A stretch of 64,000 nt of DNA, taken from Typha latifolia. Taxonomy: Eukaryota; Streptophyta; Magnoliopsida; Poales; Typhaceae. The notes beneath the pieces are model-generated. The model was not told the DNA's origin, searched no databases, and saw only the letters and a list, made by a program, of their open reading frames with translations. The DNA is taken from positions 7,690,501 through 7,754,500 of the forward strand of contig CM034104.1 of assembly GCA_019914945.1 (NCBI GenBank). Direction: 5' to 3'. Made by a program: the position numbers and the translations under genes. Of the stretch, positions 49,009-59,686 are shown in pieces (the stretch's first letter is position 1; the number at the start of each line of letters is the position of its first letter).

Positions 49009-49612
49009 CTACATAAAAAAACAAAAAATAAAAACAGAAGTACTGTTTAAATTTTTATAATACTTAATTAGTACAAAACAAAAATAGATATGATAGTTAC
49101 AGTAAATCGCCAAGGGAAACAACTTGTTATGGTGCAACAACCTAATGCAGGCTAGAAATAAGAAAAAACAATGTAAATAAGGTGTACTCATTCAGGGACG
49201 GATTGGTTTTTTGTGCAATTGTATTCTGAACTTAATGAACCATCATTGCTTTTGAGAAAGGAAACAGCCAAAAGTGGCAAAAAAAAGTACAAAATGTTCA
49301 GTTATCTTGTCAATCAGCTCAATACATGGAGGCAAACTAATATTCATTGCATGTTTAGGATGCTTGCTTATATAGTTAATGCAACAAACTGGCATATTAA
49401 ATTTTTGGTGGCACCAGACAAAATAGGAATTGTCTATGGCTCTAAGACTTCGGGCAACAAATTAATATGATATCTGCATTTAAAGGAAATAAGCAAAGTA
49501 ATTTAATACCACCAGAAATAGGAAAAAATACTCTAAAGAAAAAAAAATAACTCTAAGAAAAATTACTCTAATGAAGGAGGACTATAGAGGATACCTCTTG
49601 TCGGCCGATGGA
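49009..49612. other. Unassigned DNA upstream of the hAT transposase
   Basis: AT-rich with no confident exon; the plus-strand open frame at 49213-49470 has no recognised similarity. It probably includes the leader of the hAT gene. Confidence 0.4.
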
Positions 49613-49895
49613 GGAGGACGACGCAGCGGCGGCGGCTTGGAGAAGGAAGGTGAGGCGGAGCTTAGAGGAGACGACTGCCACGGGAGGAGGACGACGTGGC
49701 GGCGACGGCTTGAAGAAGGAAGGTGAGACGGAGCTTAGAGGAGACCACTACCGCGGGAGGAGGACGATGCGGTGGCGGTGGCTTGGAGAAGGAAGGTGAG
49801 GCGGAGCATAGAGGAGATGACTGCCGTAGGAGGAGAACGACGCGACGGCGGCGGCTTGGAGAAAGAAGGTGAGGCGGAGCTTAGAGAAGACCATT
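49613..49895. repeat. Tandem array, four 73 bp units
   Basis: Units start at 49613, 49686, 49759 and 49832. Each contains GGAGGACGACG, GGCTTGGAGAAGGAAGGTGA and GGCGGAGCTTAGAGGAGA. They are GC-rich against an AT-rich background. 73 is not a multiple of three, so a repeated protein is unlikely. Confidence 0.9.
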
Positions 49896-49904
49896 TAGAT
49901 TTGG

Positions 49905-52009
49905 GGATTAGGCCCATCAACACCGTTCTAGTAATCATCGCATAGAGCGAAATCATCACATACGGCTTATAAGAGCACACAACTCAAAAGATGCCCTGAC
50001 CCTGCGTCCTCGGGTACCGCTAGAACTACAATCCCTACCTCAGAATCATCTTTTCTAATATCATACTAGTCTAGTCTCCAACTAGGGCAATGTAATCACC
50101 TGAATGCTCCACCAGCTACCGACCTCAGGTGTGGGCCGCTAATATAATACTATATAATATACACTCTATCCTTAACCCCGGGTTGAGTGGGTAAAAGGGC
50201 ACTGCCTTACTAGGACTTGACTAAGAGTAATACGTGCACGTGGTGTTATGACCTCTTTTATTTAGTTAACATAATCATCACAATAACAGATATTATAAAC
50301 AAGCACAGAGTCTATCATACATGTGCATTAAGTGATAAATAATGCAAGTAAGAATTGACATGTAATTAAATGAAGATATGAAATGTCATATAAGTTTCAC
50401 AAGTAAGAAAACGAGATTTAATTATCACAGGTAAGAAATGACACAAGTATGCATTTTTCATAAACTATTATAGAATTCTACTCACCTAGGATATTTCTTG
50501 AATCCGTCTTACTCTCCTAATCAGTCGGCTCTTCTTGAATTTTAAGATCCTTCCCGCACAATAATGAATCTAATAATTTATAAATAAAATAAACATAAGA
50601 TTAATGGACTTATAAACTAACCATCTTGTTGTATAAATTTAAGTTTGATTCTCTAGGTCCGAGATATTATTTGTCTTAATTAAAAATAATAATGGTCATT
50701 TAGAGCCGTTCACATTGTAAATGTGAAGATAATTGAAAAGACTAATAAATTCAAATACCTATTTTGATTTTGTATAGTTCCTAATTTTATTAATATCATG
50801 GTTGAGAAAATTATAATAATTACAATTTAGGTAGCTAACAGAATTTAAGAAAAAAAATAGACTCATAATAAATTAGTCTAGGGTTAAAATGTTAAAGGTT
50901 GGGCTAGGCTCAAGGCCCAACAAATTAGGTGAGAGTAAGATAGGGAGAGTATGCTGCAGACCTACCTATAGCCCATTGGACCAGAGATAGTGGACTGGGC
51001 TCCAAAGCCCAGTCGACAAAATGAGGAGGTGGGGCTGCGGGGCCTACCGCAGCCCACCAGAAACTAAGGGGGTGGACTGGGCTCCAAAGCCCAGTCCACC
51101 GAGACCTTAGAGGAGAGGGTCTGAGGACTTGGGCTACAATGCAGCCCACGCCACAGCCCAGAGAGAGAGCAGTGGGGGTTGGCCCAATCTCCACCTTCTC
51201 CTTGTCTCCTTGTTAGAGAAGGAGAAACAAAGGAGAAAGGGATGATGCTGCCAGTGATCCTCGTCACCGGCAGCCCCCGGCTCCGGCAATTCCTCCCCAA
51301 GTCGACTAGGTCGACTTGGGTGCAGGAGCGATCAGAACCTCCGGCTAGTGCGGCCGGAGGGTGAGAGTTGAGGAACTCCATGGCCGGCGGCCATGGAGCT
51401 TCCCGACTCAGTGATAGGTGGGCTCGAAGCCCTCATCTTGGGTACCTATCTCTTCCAAGTGAAGAGGTGGGTCAATCGAGATTGACGAGCGAGGCCACCA
51501 CCGCCGGTGGTGGCTGCTTGTGCCAAAGAAACCTGACGGTGGAAGGCAACATGGCATCGCCTCCCTCGCACCCCGTGGGTACCCAATTTGGGTATCCACA
51601 GTAAGAGGTTGAAGCGGGGAAACTTCCCGGACCGGTGGGTTGTCGACCCGAGGTTGCCGGCCGGCAAATTTCTCCGGTGAAGGCAGACATAAATAAATTC
51701 CTAATTACACATGATTTTCTAGGTTATTTTGGTTGGCTACCGGCGCTCCGGTGACTCGCTGCCCGCAACAAAAACTTCGGCGGCTCGGGAGAGAAAAGAG
51801 AGAAGGGAAGAGCGAAGAAGAGGAAATTGCGAAAGAAGGAAACTCGAGGGGGAGGAGTGGAGATTAAATAGAGAAGAGGTGGAGAGGGCAACGGAGTGGA
51901 GTTAATTCCACTCCGGCGCACTTCTCTCCCACCTCTCGCAACTGACTATGAGAGGTGGGGGAGAGGGAAGAAGGAGTCAGCGCACGCACTATGCGCGTGC
52001 GCTGCGGTT
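49905..52009 (-). mobile_element. Candidate second large-LTR family remnant
   Basis: The order resembles the Del/Tekay-type LTR read backwards: mixed-composition block (49990-50230), AT-rich block (50250-50880), then GC-rich block with inverted repeats (50890-51980). A CTCACCTAGG...GTCGGCTC section at 50480-50540 parallels 4745-4790. Sequence identity to the main family is low and neither terminus was found. No genes are seen; open frames in the GC-rich part are unsupported. Confidence 0.35.
51071..51100. repeat. Perfect inverted repeat, 13 bp arms
   Basis: Arms GGTGGACTGGGCT and AGCCCAGTCCACC flank the loop CCAA. A near-identical copy with shorter arms lies at 50991-51017, 80 bp upstream. 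Confidence 0.9.
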
Positions 52010-52017
52010 AGGGTGCA

Positions 52018-52815
52018 CTTTTGGATGCAGTTTTTTAGATTGTCTCGGATCATGATCATGTATTTATGAGCGACTTTTGGATGCAATTTTTTAGATTACA
52101 GGGGACTCGATTGAACTTCAGTTCGGACTATCGAGGCATTGAGCAGTATTTAAGGTGCTTTATTGGAGAGATGTCGAGACAATAGTTGGAGTTCTTTCCA
52201 TTGGCGGAGTGGTCTTACAACACTGCCTACTACAGCAGTATTGGCATGACCCCATTCGAGGCGGTATATGGGCGCACGGCTTCGACATTATTAGCGTTGA
52301 TGGATAGAGCGCCACATTGAGGAGGTTGCATACCCGTCTTAAACTTGCTCAAAACTGCATGAAGCAAGTTTATGATCGTAGCCATCGAGAGCAGGAGTTC
52401 GACTTTGGCAGTTGGGTGTTTGTGAGGGTACAATCGTATTGACAAGTGACCTTGCGTCCGATGCGAAACCAAAAGTTAGCACATCGCTACTTTGGTCTAC
52501 TTCGGGTGTTGGAGCGTATCTGTCCGGTTGCATATCATTTGGAGCTGCCGGAGGGGTCGAGAGTGCGTCATGTCCTCCATGTTTTATTGTTGAGGGAGCG
52601 CATTGGAGATAATGAGGTCGTTGGATCAGCTCTACTAGAGCCATTGGAGGAGACAAAGATCGCAGAGCCAGTTCGAGTGCTTTCTAGGCGCCGACAACAT
52701 CATTGTACTAGATTAGAGATGGAGATTCTAGTTGAGTGACTTGGCAAGCCATCCGATGAGGCAACATAGGAGTTGGAGACGGACATCTTGGAGCGTTTCC
52801 CTAACTTTACACCTT
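52018..52815 (+). pseudogene. Gypsy integrase C-terminus and chromodomain relic
   Basis: DHDHVFMSDFWMQFFRLQGT opens the integrase core end, after a partial duplication of the WMQFF codons. A deletion then removes the HPQSDGQTE block. Next are QYLRCFIGE, NTAYYSSIGMTPFEAVYGR, FGSWVFVRVQSY, RNQKLAHRYFGLLRVLERI and a chromodomain (LEMEILVE, ELETDILERFPNFTP). Several stops occur, including one inside the chromodomain. Confidence 0.85.
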
Positions 52816-52844
52816 GAGGGCAAGGTGAGGGAAGCATGGTGGGC

Positions 52845-53470
52845 TGATACACCTTGTTAGAGTCTTTTCTTATTGCATTAGTTATTTATTTTTATTAAAA
52901 TAAAATTTATGTAGGTCGCGTTCAAACGCGGAAGGGGTCGTGTTCGAACGCATGCATCGGGTTTGCAAAAATAGAGAACACAAAATGCGCGTTCAAATAT
53001 AGTCGGGTATGTTCAAACGCCGCATTCGAATGCCTACATCGCGTTCGCATCGACACGACAGAAAATGTTTTTTGCGCGTTCGAACACGATCGGTGGAATT
53101 CCACTAGGATTAGGATTAATTATTATTATTGAAGCTTATTGGTTAGCCTTTATATAGGTGTAGATGGCAGCCAAAATCATTATGCTATTGGAATATTGGT
53201 TTCTCGCCTCTCTATCTTCTCTCTACCCTAATCTCCCTCCTCCCTCTTCACCAACCTGCCACCTCTACCGTTGGCAAGGTCTCTCCTAACTTCTAATCTT
53301 CCTTGTCTATCGAGTCCTCCCTCTTCTTTGGGATCTCGACCACTTCTTCCCCTTCGTCTTAATCCCTTAAACAACATCACCTATCCACCCTTATCTCCAT
53401 TATCATCCATAACCCTAACATCCACTCCCCCGTCACCACCACTATCATCCGCACTATATTATGTTTTCTT
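52845..53470 (+). mobile_element. Gypsy 3' LTR, TGATAC family
   Basis: It begins TGATACACCTTG after GGGAAGCATGGTGGGC. U3 (52916-53100) has many GCGTTC/GAACGC palindromes, then GGTTAGCCTTTATATAGG (TATA, ~53143) and a CT-rich leader. The U5 end is not recognisable, so the right border is approximate. Confidence 0.7.
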
Positions 53471-53569
53471 CCTAGTTGTAGTTCAAATCTGCGAAGGGCG
53501 TAAATACAAAAACGTAGATCAGGGAGTTATGGATCGATCCCACTTAGTTTCATAATTTGCTGACTACAG

Positions 53570-54600
53570 GAGAATATTTGGTGAATATTTACCCTCGATT
53601 GCATGAACTGCTTCCTGCAATAAATTTAGATCTTGAAGTAATTGTTCCGTGACATATCAGAATGAAGATCTAATTCCAAGGCATATTCGTAGACCTTAAA
53701 GGTTACCCGTCGACACATGCTATTTGCTGTAAAGGCCATGCCATCTCTAATCATCACGTCGAAGCCTCTCATCCACAAAGTTATGGGCGCTTCCGATGTC
53801 AATGAGTATCCGCACAACATAGCTTTTAACATTGTAATAGATCCGACATAAGTATGGAATGAAATTTCAGCTTGGACTTCCTCATTGCTTTTCAGAGGTC
53901 TTTGGAACAGCAATCACTTCATCTAAAACCTCCTTTTTGGCTCAGCAACATCATTTGCATCCATGTCATTTAGCACCATCACCGTTGCCATTGGTCGAGC
54001 ACAATTGTGTCTCAGTATGTATCTTTCATCACAATAGTGCCCCTTTGCTCTTCTATCTTCCACTTGAACTTGTGTGAGTTACTAAATAGGGGCTCAAGGA
54101 GGTCCCCTCACCTTTGAAATCGACCGTGGAAGGGGGTGAGTAGGGGCTCAAGGAGGTCCCCAAAAAGCACGATGGGTACAACTGGCAGTTGCTAGTGTGC
54201 ATCCTTTGCCTCCTATTCTATTTAGCTGCTCCTTGATGTGTTCCGAAGCTCTCTTAGCTTCTTCTCTATCACCTGGGCAGTAGGGAAAGCTTCGAGAAGG
54301 GTAGCTGGTAGGACCGCTGTTACCTCGACTTAGATGTCCCCCCGAAGGTCGCTAACAAACGTGCTCTTGAGTTGGGAATATGTCCGGCCCCGTACTCTGT
54401 TGGTTACACATTCAAACTCCTCTTGGTATGCCCTCATCATAGTCTTTTGGGTCAGCTTAGTGAGCGTGCTTGAAAGTCTTCATATCCAGAAGGTCCAAAC
54501 TAAATGCAAATGGCGTCAGTAGATTCTTCTCATGTCCGATAGGGCTGAGCTCGGTTCGTCTCTTGGAACCTACCGATGGCTGTCTCTTTGAGGTGGAATG
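53570..54600 (-). pseudogene. Gypsy gag-protease relic, minus strand
   Basis: Read leftwards, gag occupies about 54600-53950 (AYQEEFECVTNRVRGRTYSQ, LKSTFVSDLRGDI), then EEVQAEISFHTYVGS and the protease site RILIDIGSAHNFVDERL (~53815-53760), where the usual DTG/DSG reads DIG. FDVMIRDGMAFTANSMCR and VTFKVYEYALELDLH follow. RT and later domains are missing on the left. Confidence 0.75.
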
Positions 54601-54884
54601 ATGCCAATAACACCTTTTGTGCACAAGTGTTTGCTGGTACTCAAAAAATTGTTCTACTTGATAGACCTAATCGACTAGATTGCAGGAAGTTGAGGCGAAC
54701 AATCCACGCACAAACTCCGCAATTTTCTTCTGCATGTCGGTTGGGCCTTCTTTCTCTTCGGTTTTGTCCAGCATCCCTAGGATGATATCAAGGAGTCTCT
54801 GGTTCTTCATATTCTTCCCATTCATCATCATCATCGTGGTGAGGCAGATTCAATGCTCGGTTGCGGTTAAAAGCCAATGCCGTT

Positions 54885-55175
54885 ACGTTATGCCTTTCTA
54901 GCGAGTGCAGGCAGCAAGGACCTCCTAGCTTGGACACCCATAAAGTTCTCATGGTCCTTCCTCTAGTATAGCATAGAATAGTGGAGGCAGTGTCCCTTGA
55001 CGAAGAGGATCTGACAATCGAGGGAGGCTAAGAGTAACCGACATCAAGGTGGCACGTGACTAGGGTTTGAGCGAGGAAGGAGAAGTTTCAAAATAGAGGG
55101 GAGAAGATAGGTTAACTCAATAATTCATTTCATAACTCCCTATTGAAGCTGCCTTCCACATATTTTGAGGTTAGC
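54885..55175 (-). mobile_element. Minus-strand gypsy 5' LTR, portion left of solo LTR
   Basis: On the minus strand it contains GATAGGCTAACCTCAAAATA and TGTGGAAGGCAGC, matching the promoter-proximal LTR phrase 'ggttagcc...atatgtggaaggcaacc' seen at 32370-32400. The LTR continues to the right of the solo LTR. Confidence 0.55.
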
Positions 55176-55180
55176 CTATC

Positions 55181-57831
55181 TGTAACGCCCCCACCCGACA
55201 CGGGCACGTGCACGCCCACGCGCCCACACGGCACGCACGGCACACGCGACAGGACGGGCGGGGCCTGTCACGCACAGATACACTCCTATGCACATACAAT
55301 CATGACATCATTAAATAAATCTTGCTAACCTATCCATATATGATAATCCATCACCAAATAAATCATACTCTTAACCAAATAAACCTATTAACATATGAAT
55401 ATCCAAGTCCACAATAATAAACACTAGACCGCTACAAAATCTGGCAGGACCCACATAGGCCACAACAAACCATCAAGATACAACTAAACAGCTGATACAC
55501 GAGTGCTATAAAATCTGACATATATTGTACAAATCATCATCTGATACAATAAGGTACAAATAGAACAAACAATGATACAACTCAATGTCTGGTTAAACTA
55601 TCTTCTATAATGTCTCGCATCAATAGCTCACCTCATCATTACTCTAAAATATCTTCTCAAGATATATCAGGTCGCTATCACGTACCACAAATCTAAGGGG
55701 TTAGAAAAGAAATAAAGAGAGTCATGAGCAAAAGGCTTAGTGAATAGACCTTACCCCGAATCAGTGATGCCAAATAGAGAGTAAATCAAGTACTGGATAA
55801 TATGAATCAGAAAAAATATCATGTCATGAATGAGTATATGAAGGTATCCTCAATAATACCTAAATGAAAAGTAGATAATATGTCATACTGATAAAAGTAT
55901 ACAATTCTCGACAATGAATAACAGATCTCCATGTCATATGATCATCATAACTCTCTATCAAATATGACACATGATGCATGCCGACCATGACAATGCTATG
56001 ATATCAGATACAATTATATATGATGTATATTGACCACTCAATAATCAGGTATGTCAGATAATAATGAAATCATATGCATTTCTTAACATCACGATCATCA
56101 CCGACATCTCGGTATAATATCATCATACTAGACCACTGTGCACAGTCAATACCTGGTACCCGGTCTCAACATCATGTCCAAAGGCTTAGAGCATACTCCG
56201 CCACCCGCAAGAGTATCTCTAATATAACCATACCCCGCCACCCGCTAGGGTATCAACATCCATCCGGACCGAGCACCCACATAGTTGATAGAAACCTCGT
56301 GAGGATAACTCGCCACATATGCCCTGGCGAACGACATGTGTCTGAATGTCTGCTGCGCGCACAGACTAACGACCTCAGACGTAAGGCCAACAGGATCGCG
56401 ACTATGCCGAGCGATCAATCATCAATCATCTCCAGGCACGCCCTAACCCTCGCGCCCACTCGGGTATCCTCACGCTTTCTATCAACTATCCTATCAATCA
56501 TATTTCACGCTTTCCTTCTAAATGACAGATCATATGCATATATCCAGTATGATAACAAGTCAATGCATAACAGGAATTTAGGTGGAATAGGAATCAAGAG
56601 AAAATGATGCAATGTAGTCTCCAACTGTATCGTCAACACATGCATACTCATGCTAATCTATTACATGCATACTCGTGCAAATCTATTACATGCATACTCA
56701 TGCTACAGATCAACTCGGTAAACAATCATAACAGTAGAATCATCTCTGATCATCTCTATATATATCACCAATGTACTCATATTCCAAATCAGCATAATCG
56801 AATGCATGATAAAATATGCTCGACTATAATCATCTCTAGATAAAATCATATAATCATGCTGGAGACCAAAATATGCATATACACAAATATATAATATAAC
56901 CTAATTTGAGAAAGGCGTATAAGGGATAAGACTACTCACCGTTTGATCAGAAGACACAAACCACGCATCTCTCACGCCCGTCAGTTAACCGAGTGACACT
57001 ATCACTAGCAAAGTCCACGGGTCTCAAATAAAGGGTTCGGGATCTGAAAATATTTAAGTAACATAAAGTTAGTTGTTTATCCCAATATAATCCGTTCGAG
57101 TAAAATATAATGATTTATTAGATTTTAGAATTTCTACTTATTTTTATAATTGGCTAGATTTTTAATTATAAATAAAATATAAATATAGATAAAAACATAA
57201 TTATAATTAAATTATATCTTGATTAATTAGGGACTATGTAGTCATTATCTTATTTGTTACAAAATAATAATGTATAATAAATTATTAGAATTATTTAAAA
57301 TGTATCTCATAAAAATATTGGTATATAAATTTGATAATTATAATTTACAAATCTATATATTAATCTAATAGAGATATAAATAAATAAATATGAGTATTAC
57401 TTATATTTATACCTAATTAATCATTGATTATACAAATATACTAAATATATTGAAGAATATATTATTATTAAAATAATTAATGTCTAAATAATCTATTTGC
57501 ATTAATTAAGAAGGAAAAATCTAAATAAATAACATCAAATAAATAAATAATTAAAACATCAAGCTACTGATCTTTGGGCTCGACCTAGCATCAGCAAGCT
57601 CTGATGCTAGGCCAAGCCCAAAGACTATGCGAAAAAAAGAAGAAATGGATGCTGAGGAGGGAAGAGAAAAAGAAAGGAAGAAAGGAAGAAGAAGAAGAAG
57701 AAGAAGAAGAAGGGAGGAGGGGAGGGAGGTGCGGACCCGGCCTGTGGGGAGGGCACCGGCGGGCGGTGGCCGACAAGCCGCGCCCTCTCTCCGCCGGCTC
57801 TCGCCTTCGACGAACCCGAGCCCAAAGAAGG

Positions 57832-57903
<72 letters not shown>

Positions 57904-58267
57904 TGATAGAGAGATAGAGGAGGCTCACCTGCGGCAGCACGACGATAGCGGCGGCGGTTCGGCAGTGAGGGGGAGAGAGAGAGAGAGAGAGAGAGTCTGA
58001 GGGAAGAAGAAGAGAGAGAGTCTGAATGAGAGAGGGACCGAATGAGAGAGAGAGAGAGAGGGACCGAACGAGAGAGAGAGAGAGAGAGAAGGCGGTGGGT
58101 GGGGGGTTGGCGGTGGCTGCGGCGGTTGGCTGCGGCGACGCGAGAGGGGCTGCGTGGCTCCTCCCCCACGCTACCCCAATGCATGGGCACGAGGCCGGCC
58201 ACACTATGGCCGGTCACGTCGTGCCCATGAAAAGAATTTTTTTTTTTTGGGGGATTGGTTTGTTACA
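55181..58267 (-). mobile_element. Solo LTR, large-LTR (Del/Tekay-like) family, 3087 bp
   Basis: The plus strand starts TGTAACGCCCCCACCC and ends GGTTTGTTACA, with the perfect 5 bp duplication CTATC at 55176-55180 and 58268-58272. Collinear with 3010-5954 and, inverted, with 39474-42555. It carries the longest GA microsatellite (57836-57901) and the conserved hairpin (58181-58229). It interrupts an LTR of a minus-strand gypsy element. Confidence 0.95.
57836..57901. repeat. GA microsatellite inside solo LTR
   Basis: A (GA)n run of about 66 bp, longer than the matching runs in other copies. Apparent proteins across it are Arg-Glu or Ser-Leu repeats. Confidence 0.95.
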
Positions 58268-58272
58268 CTATC

Positions 58273-58718
58273 CACCAAACAGTTGAAGAAACTATGCCTA
58301 ATACAACCTTTCTCGCCGGGTCCATTCAAACGGCCTTGTGGGGTGTTCGAATAGCCAAAACAAGGTCTCTAACTTTGCATTCAGATGCCCTAGTTAGAAA
58401 ACCTTATTTATCCAAACATCTTAATTCAGGTTGCACTTCACATTATATATTAAATGCTAAGCAGTTATCCTAACCACAATAAATCTAATATTAAACTAAC
58501 TCGACTAACATAAGCTAGAATAACATAAACTATGTACTGAAATTAATTTCTGTCCTGATAAGTGACTCAAGCATGAGCTAATGTCCATGAGCTGGTCCAG
58601 TCTTACTCGGATCACACTAGGGCTTAGGCCACCCAAGCCATCCTAGCCACAGGTAGCCACCAAATATGTGGTGCGCACCTAGTTGGAGCATTATTCATCA
58701 TTTTTGCTTATCTCTTTC
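58273..58718 (-). mobile_element. Minus-strand gypsy LTR/unassigned remainder
   Basis: Continuation of the LTR split by the solo LTR, with GTGTTCGAATAG (58341) recalling the U3 motif; similarity fades after about 58500. The last 200 bp before the next LTR are unassigned. Confidence 0.4.
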
Positions 58719-59603
58719 TGATACGATTCGGACTTCATCGACGTCGTCTCGAGCATTGATTCACTTTAGGAGTGTTTCTATTTCATGTTTTAGTATTTAA
58801 TTTCCATTAAAATAAGTTTTCTGTAAGTCGCGTTCAAACGCGAGTGGAGTGAGTTCGAATGCGGTTTGTGAACGGGGTTGTGAACATGGTGAAGAGAATG
58901 TACTGTGCGTTCGAACGCACTGTGAACGCCTGCATCGCGTTCGCAAATACCGACAGGCGCGTTCGATAACGCTTTCGAACGCCTGCATCGCGTTCGCAAA
59001 TCCAGAAGAGCTAATTCGGTGCGTTCGAACGCGGTCGGGTGAGTTCGAACGCGGTCGGCGAAAATTGTGTTTTAGGGTTAATGTGAGTTGTTGGTTAGCC
59101 TATAAAAGGATGTGTAGGGCAACCAAAAATGATTATTGATTATTGAGATTGAGTTTTGCCTTGCCTCCTTCGTCTTCTTCGCTCCCGTTCTCTCAATCCG
59201 CGGCGATGCCGCTTCTAACCTCCCTCGTCCGGCTAATTACCCTAGTCCCTTAGGGGTGGCCCTCTTCTCCCCCTTCGTCCAATCTATCCAACACTTGCCC
59301 TAATCCTTCCATCAACCACAACCGTTCCACCATCACTTTTCACCGGTGCCACAACATTAACGCCGGTCCACCACCATCCACCATTACCTAGGATCTCGTG
59401 CCTCCATCCACGAATCCAAAACAGAGCATCCTGACGTTCGGCCACTAAACGAATGATATCTCGAGATCCCCAACTCCGATTCGCCTGTAACTAGATTTGT
59501 TGGAAAGCCCTTTTACGAGGCTACAACATATCAAAATCTCACGTCGATCCGACGACAGCATATTTTGGGATCTAATTTCAAAGTTCCGTGCCAGATCGTA
59601 TCA
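58719..59603 (+). mobile_element. 5' LTR (885 bp)
   Basis: It starts TGATACGAT and ends ATCGTATCA, a perfect 9 bp terminal inverted repeat. U3 contains a cluster of GCGTTCGAACGC palindromes (16 bp perfect form at 58905-58920, again at 59021). The TATA box TATAAAAG is at 59101-59108, followed by a CT-rich leader. Confidence 0.95.
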
Positions 59604-59606
59604 AGC

Positions 59607-59619
59607 TGGTATCAGAGCC
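59607..59619 (+). promoter_or_regulatory. Primer binding site
   Basis: TGGTATCAGAGCC lies three bases after the LTR; it is the standard initiator tRNA-Met primer site. Confidence 0.95.
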
Positions 59620-59636
59620 TTAGCCCCAAAGAGAAG

Positions 59637-59661
59637 ATCGTATCAAGCTAGTATCAGAGCC
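59637..59661 (+). repeat. Duplicated LTR end plus PBS
   Basis: ATCGTATCAAGCTAGTATCAGAGCC repeats, with one mismatch, positions 59595-59619 (LTR end and PBS) 42 bp downstream. The mismatch (TAGTATC for TGGTATC) damages the second primer site. Confidence 0.9.
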
Positions 59662-59686
59662 ACCTTTCCTCGGCCAAGCGCTTCCA

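Larger units (their letters stand above)
44119..49900 (-). mobile_element. Decayed hAT-family transposon
   Basis: The left end (AGGGTGTAAACGAGCCGAGCC followed by dense GAGCC/GGCTC repeats, 44119-44330) is a typical hAT terminus and subterminal region. A hAT transposase relic lies on the minus strand at 47106-49008, and 73 bp tandem repeats lie beyond its 5' end. The matching right terminus was not found, so 49900 is a guess. Between 44730 and 47100 the DNA is AT-rich with duplications. Confidence 0.6.

Noticed and set aside
49195..49215. CAGGGACGGATT resembling a Tip100-type hAT terminus
   Set aside because: No inverted partner (AATCCGTCCCTG) or 8 bp duplication was seen nearby; chance match until a second end is found.
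51064..51690. Open frames of 60-105 codons in the GC-rich block
   Set aside because: Overlapping frames on both strands with no domain signal, in inverted-repeat-rich DNA; best explained by composition.
58849..59139. 96-codon frame repeated at 63219-63509
   Set aside because: Present twice because it lies in the two LTR copies; its content comes from the GCGTTCGAACGC repeats and it spans the TATA box. Not a protein gene.
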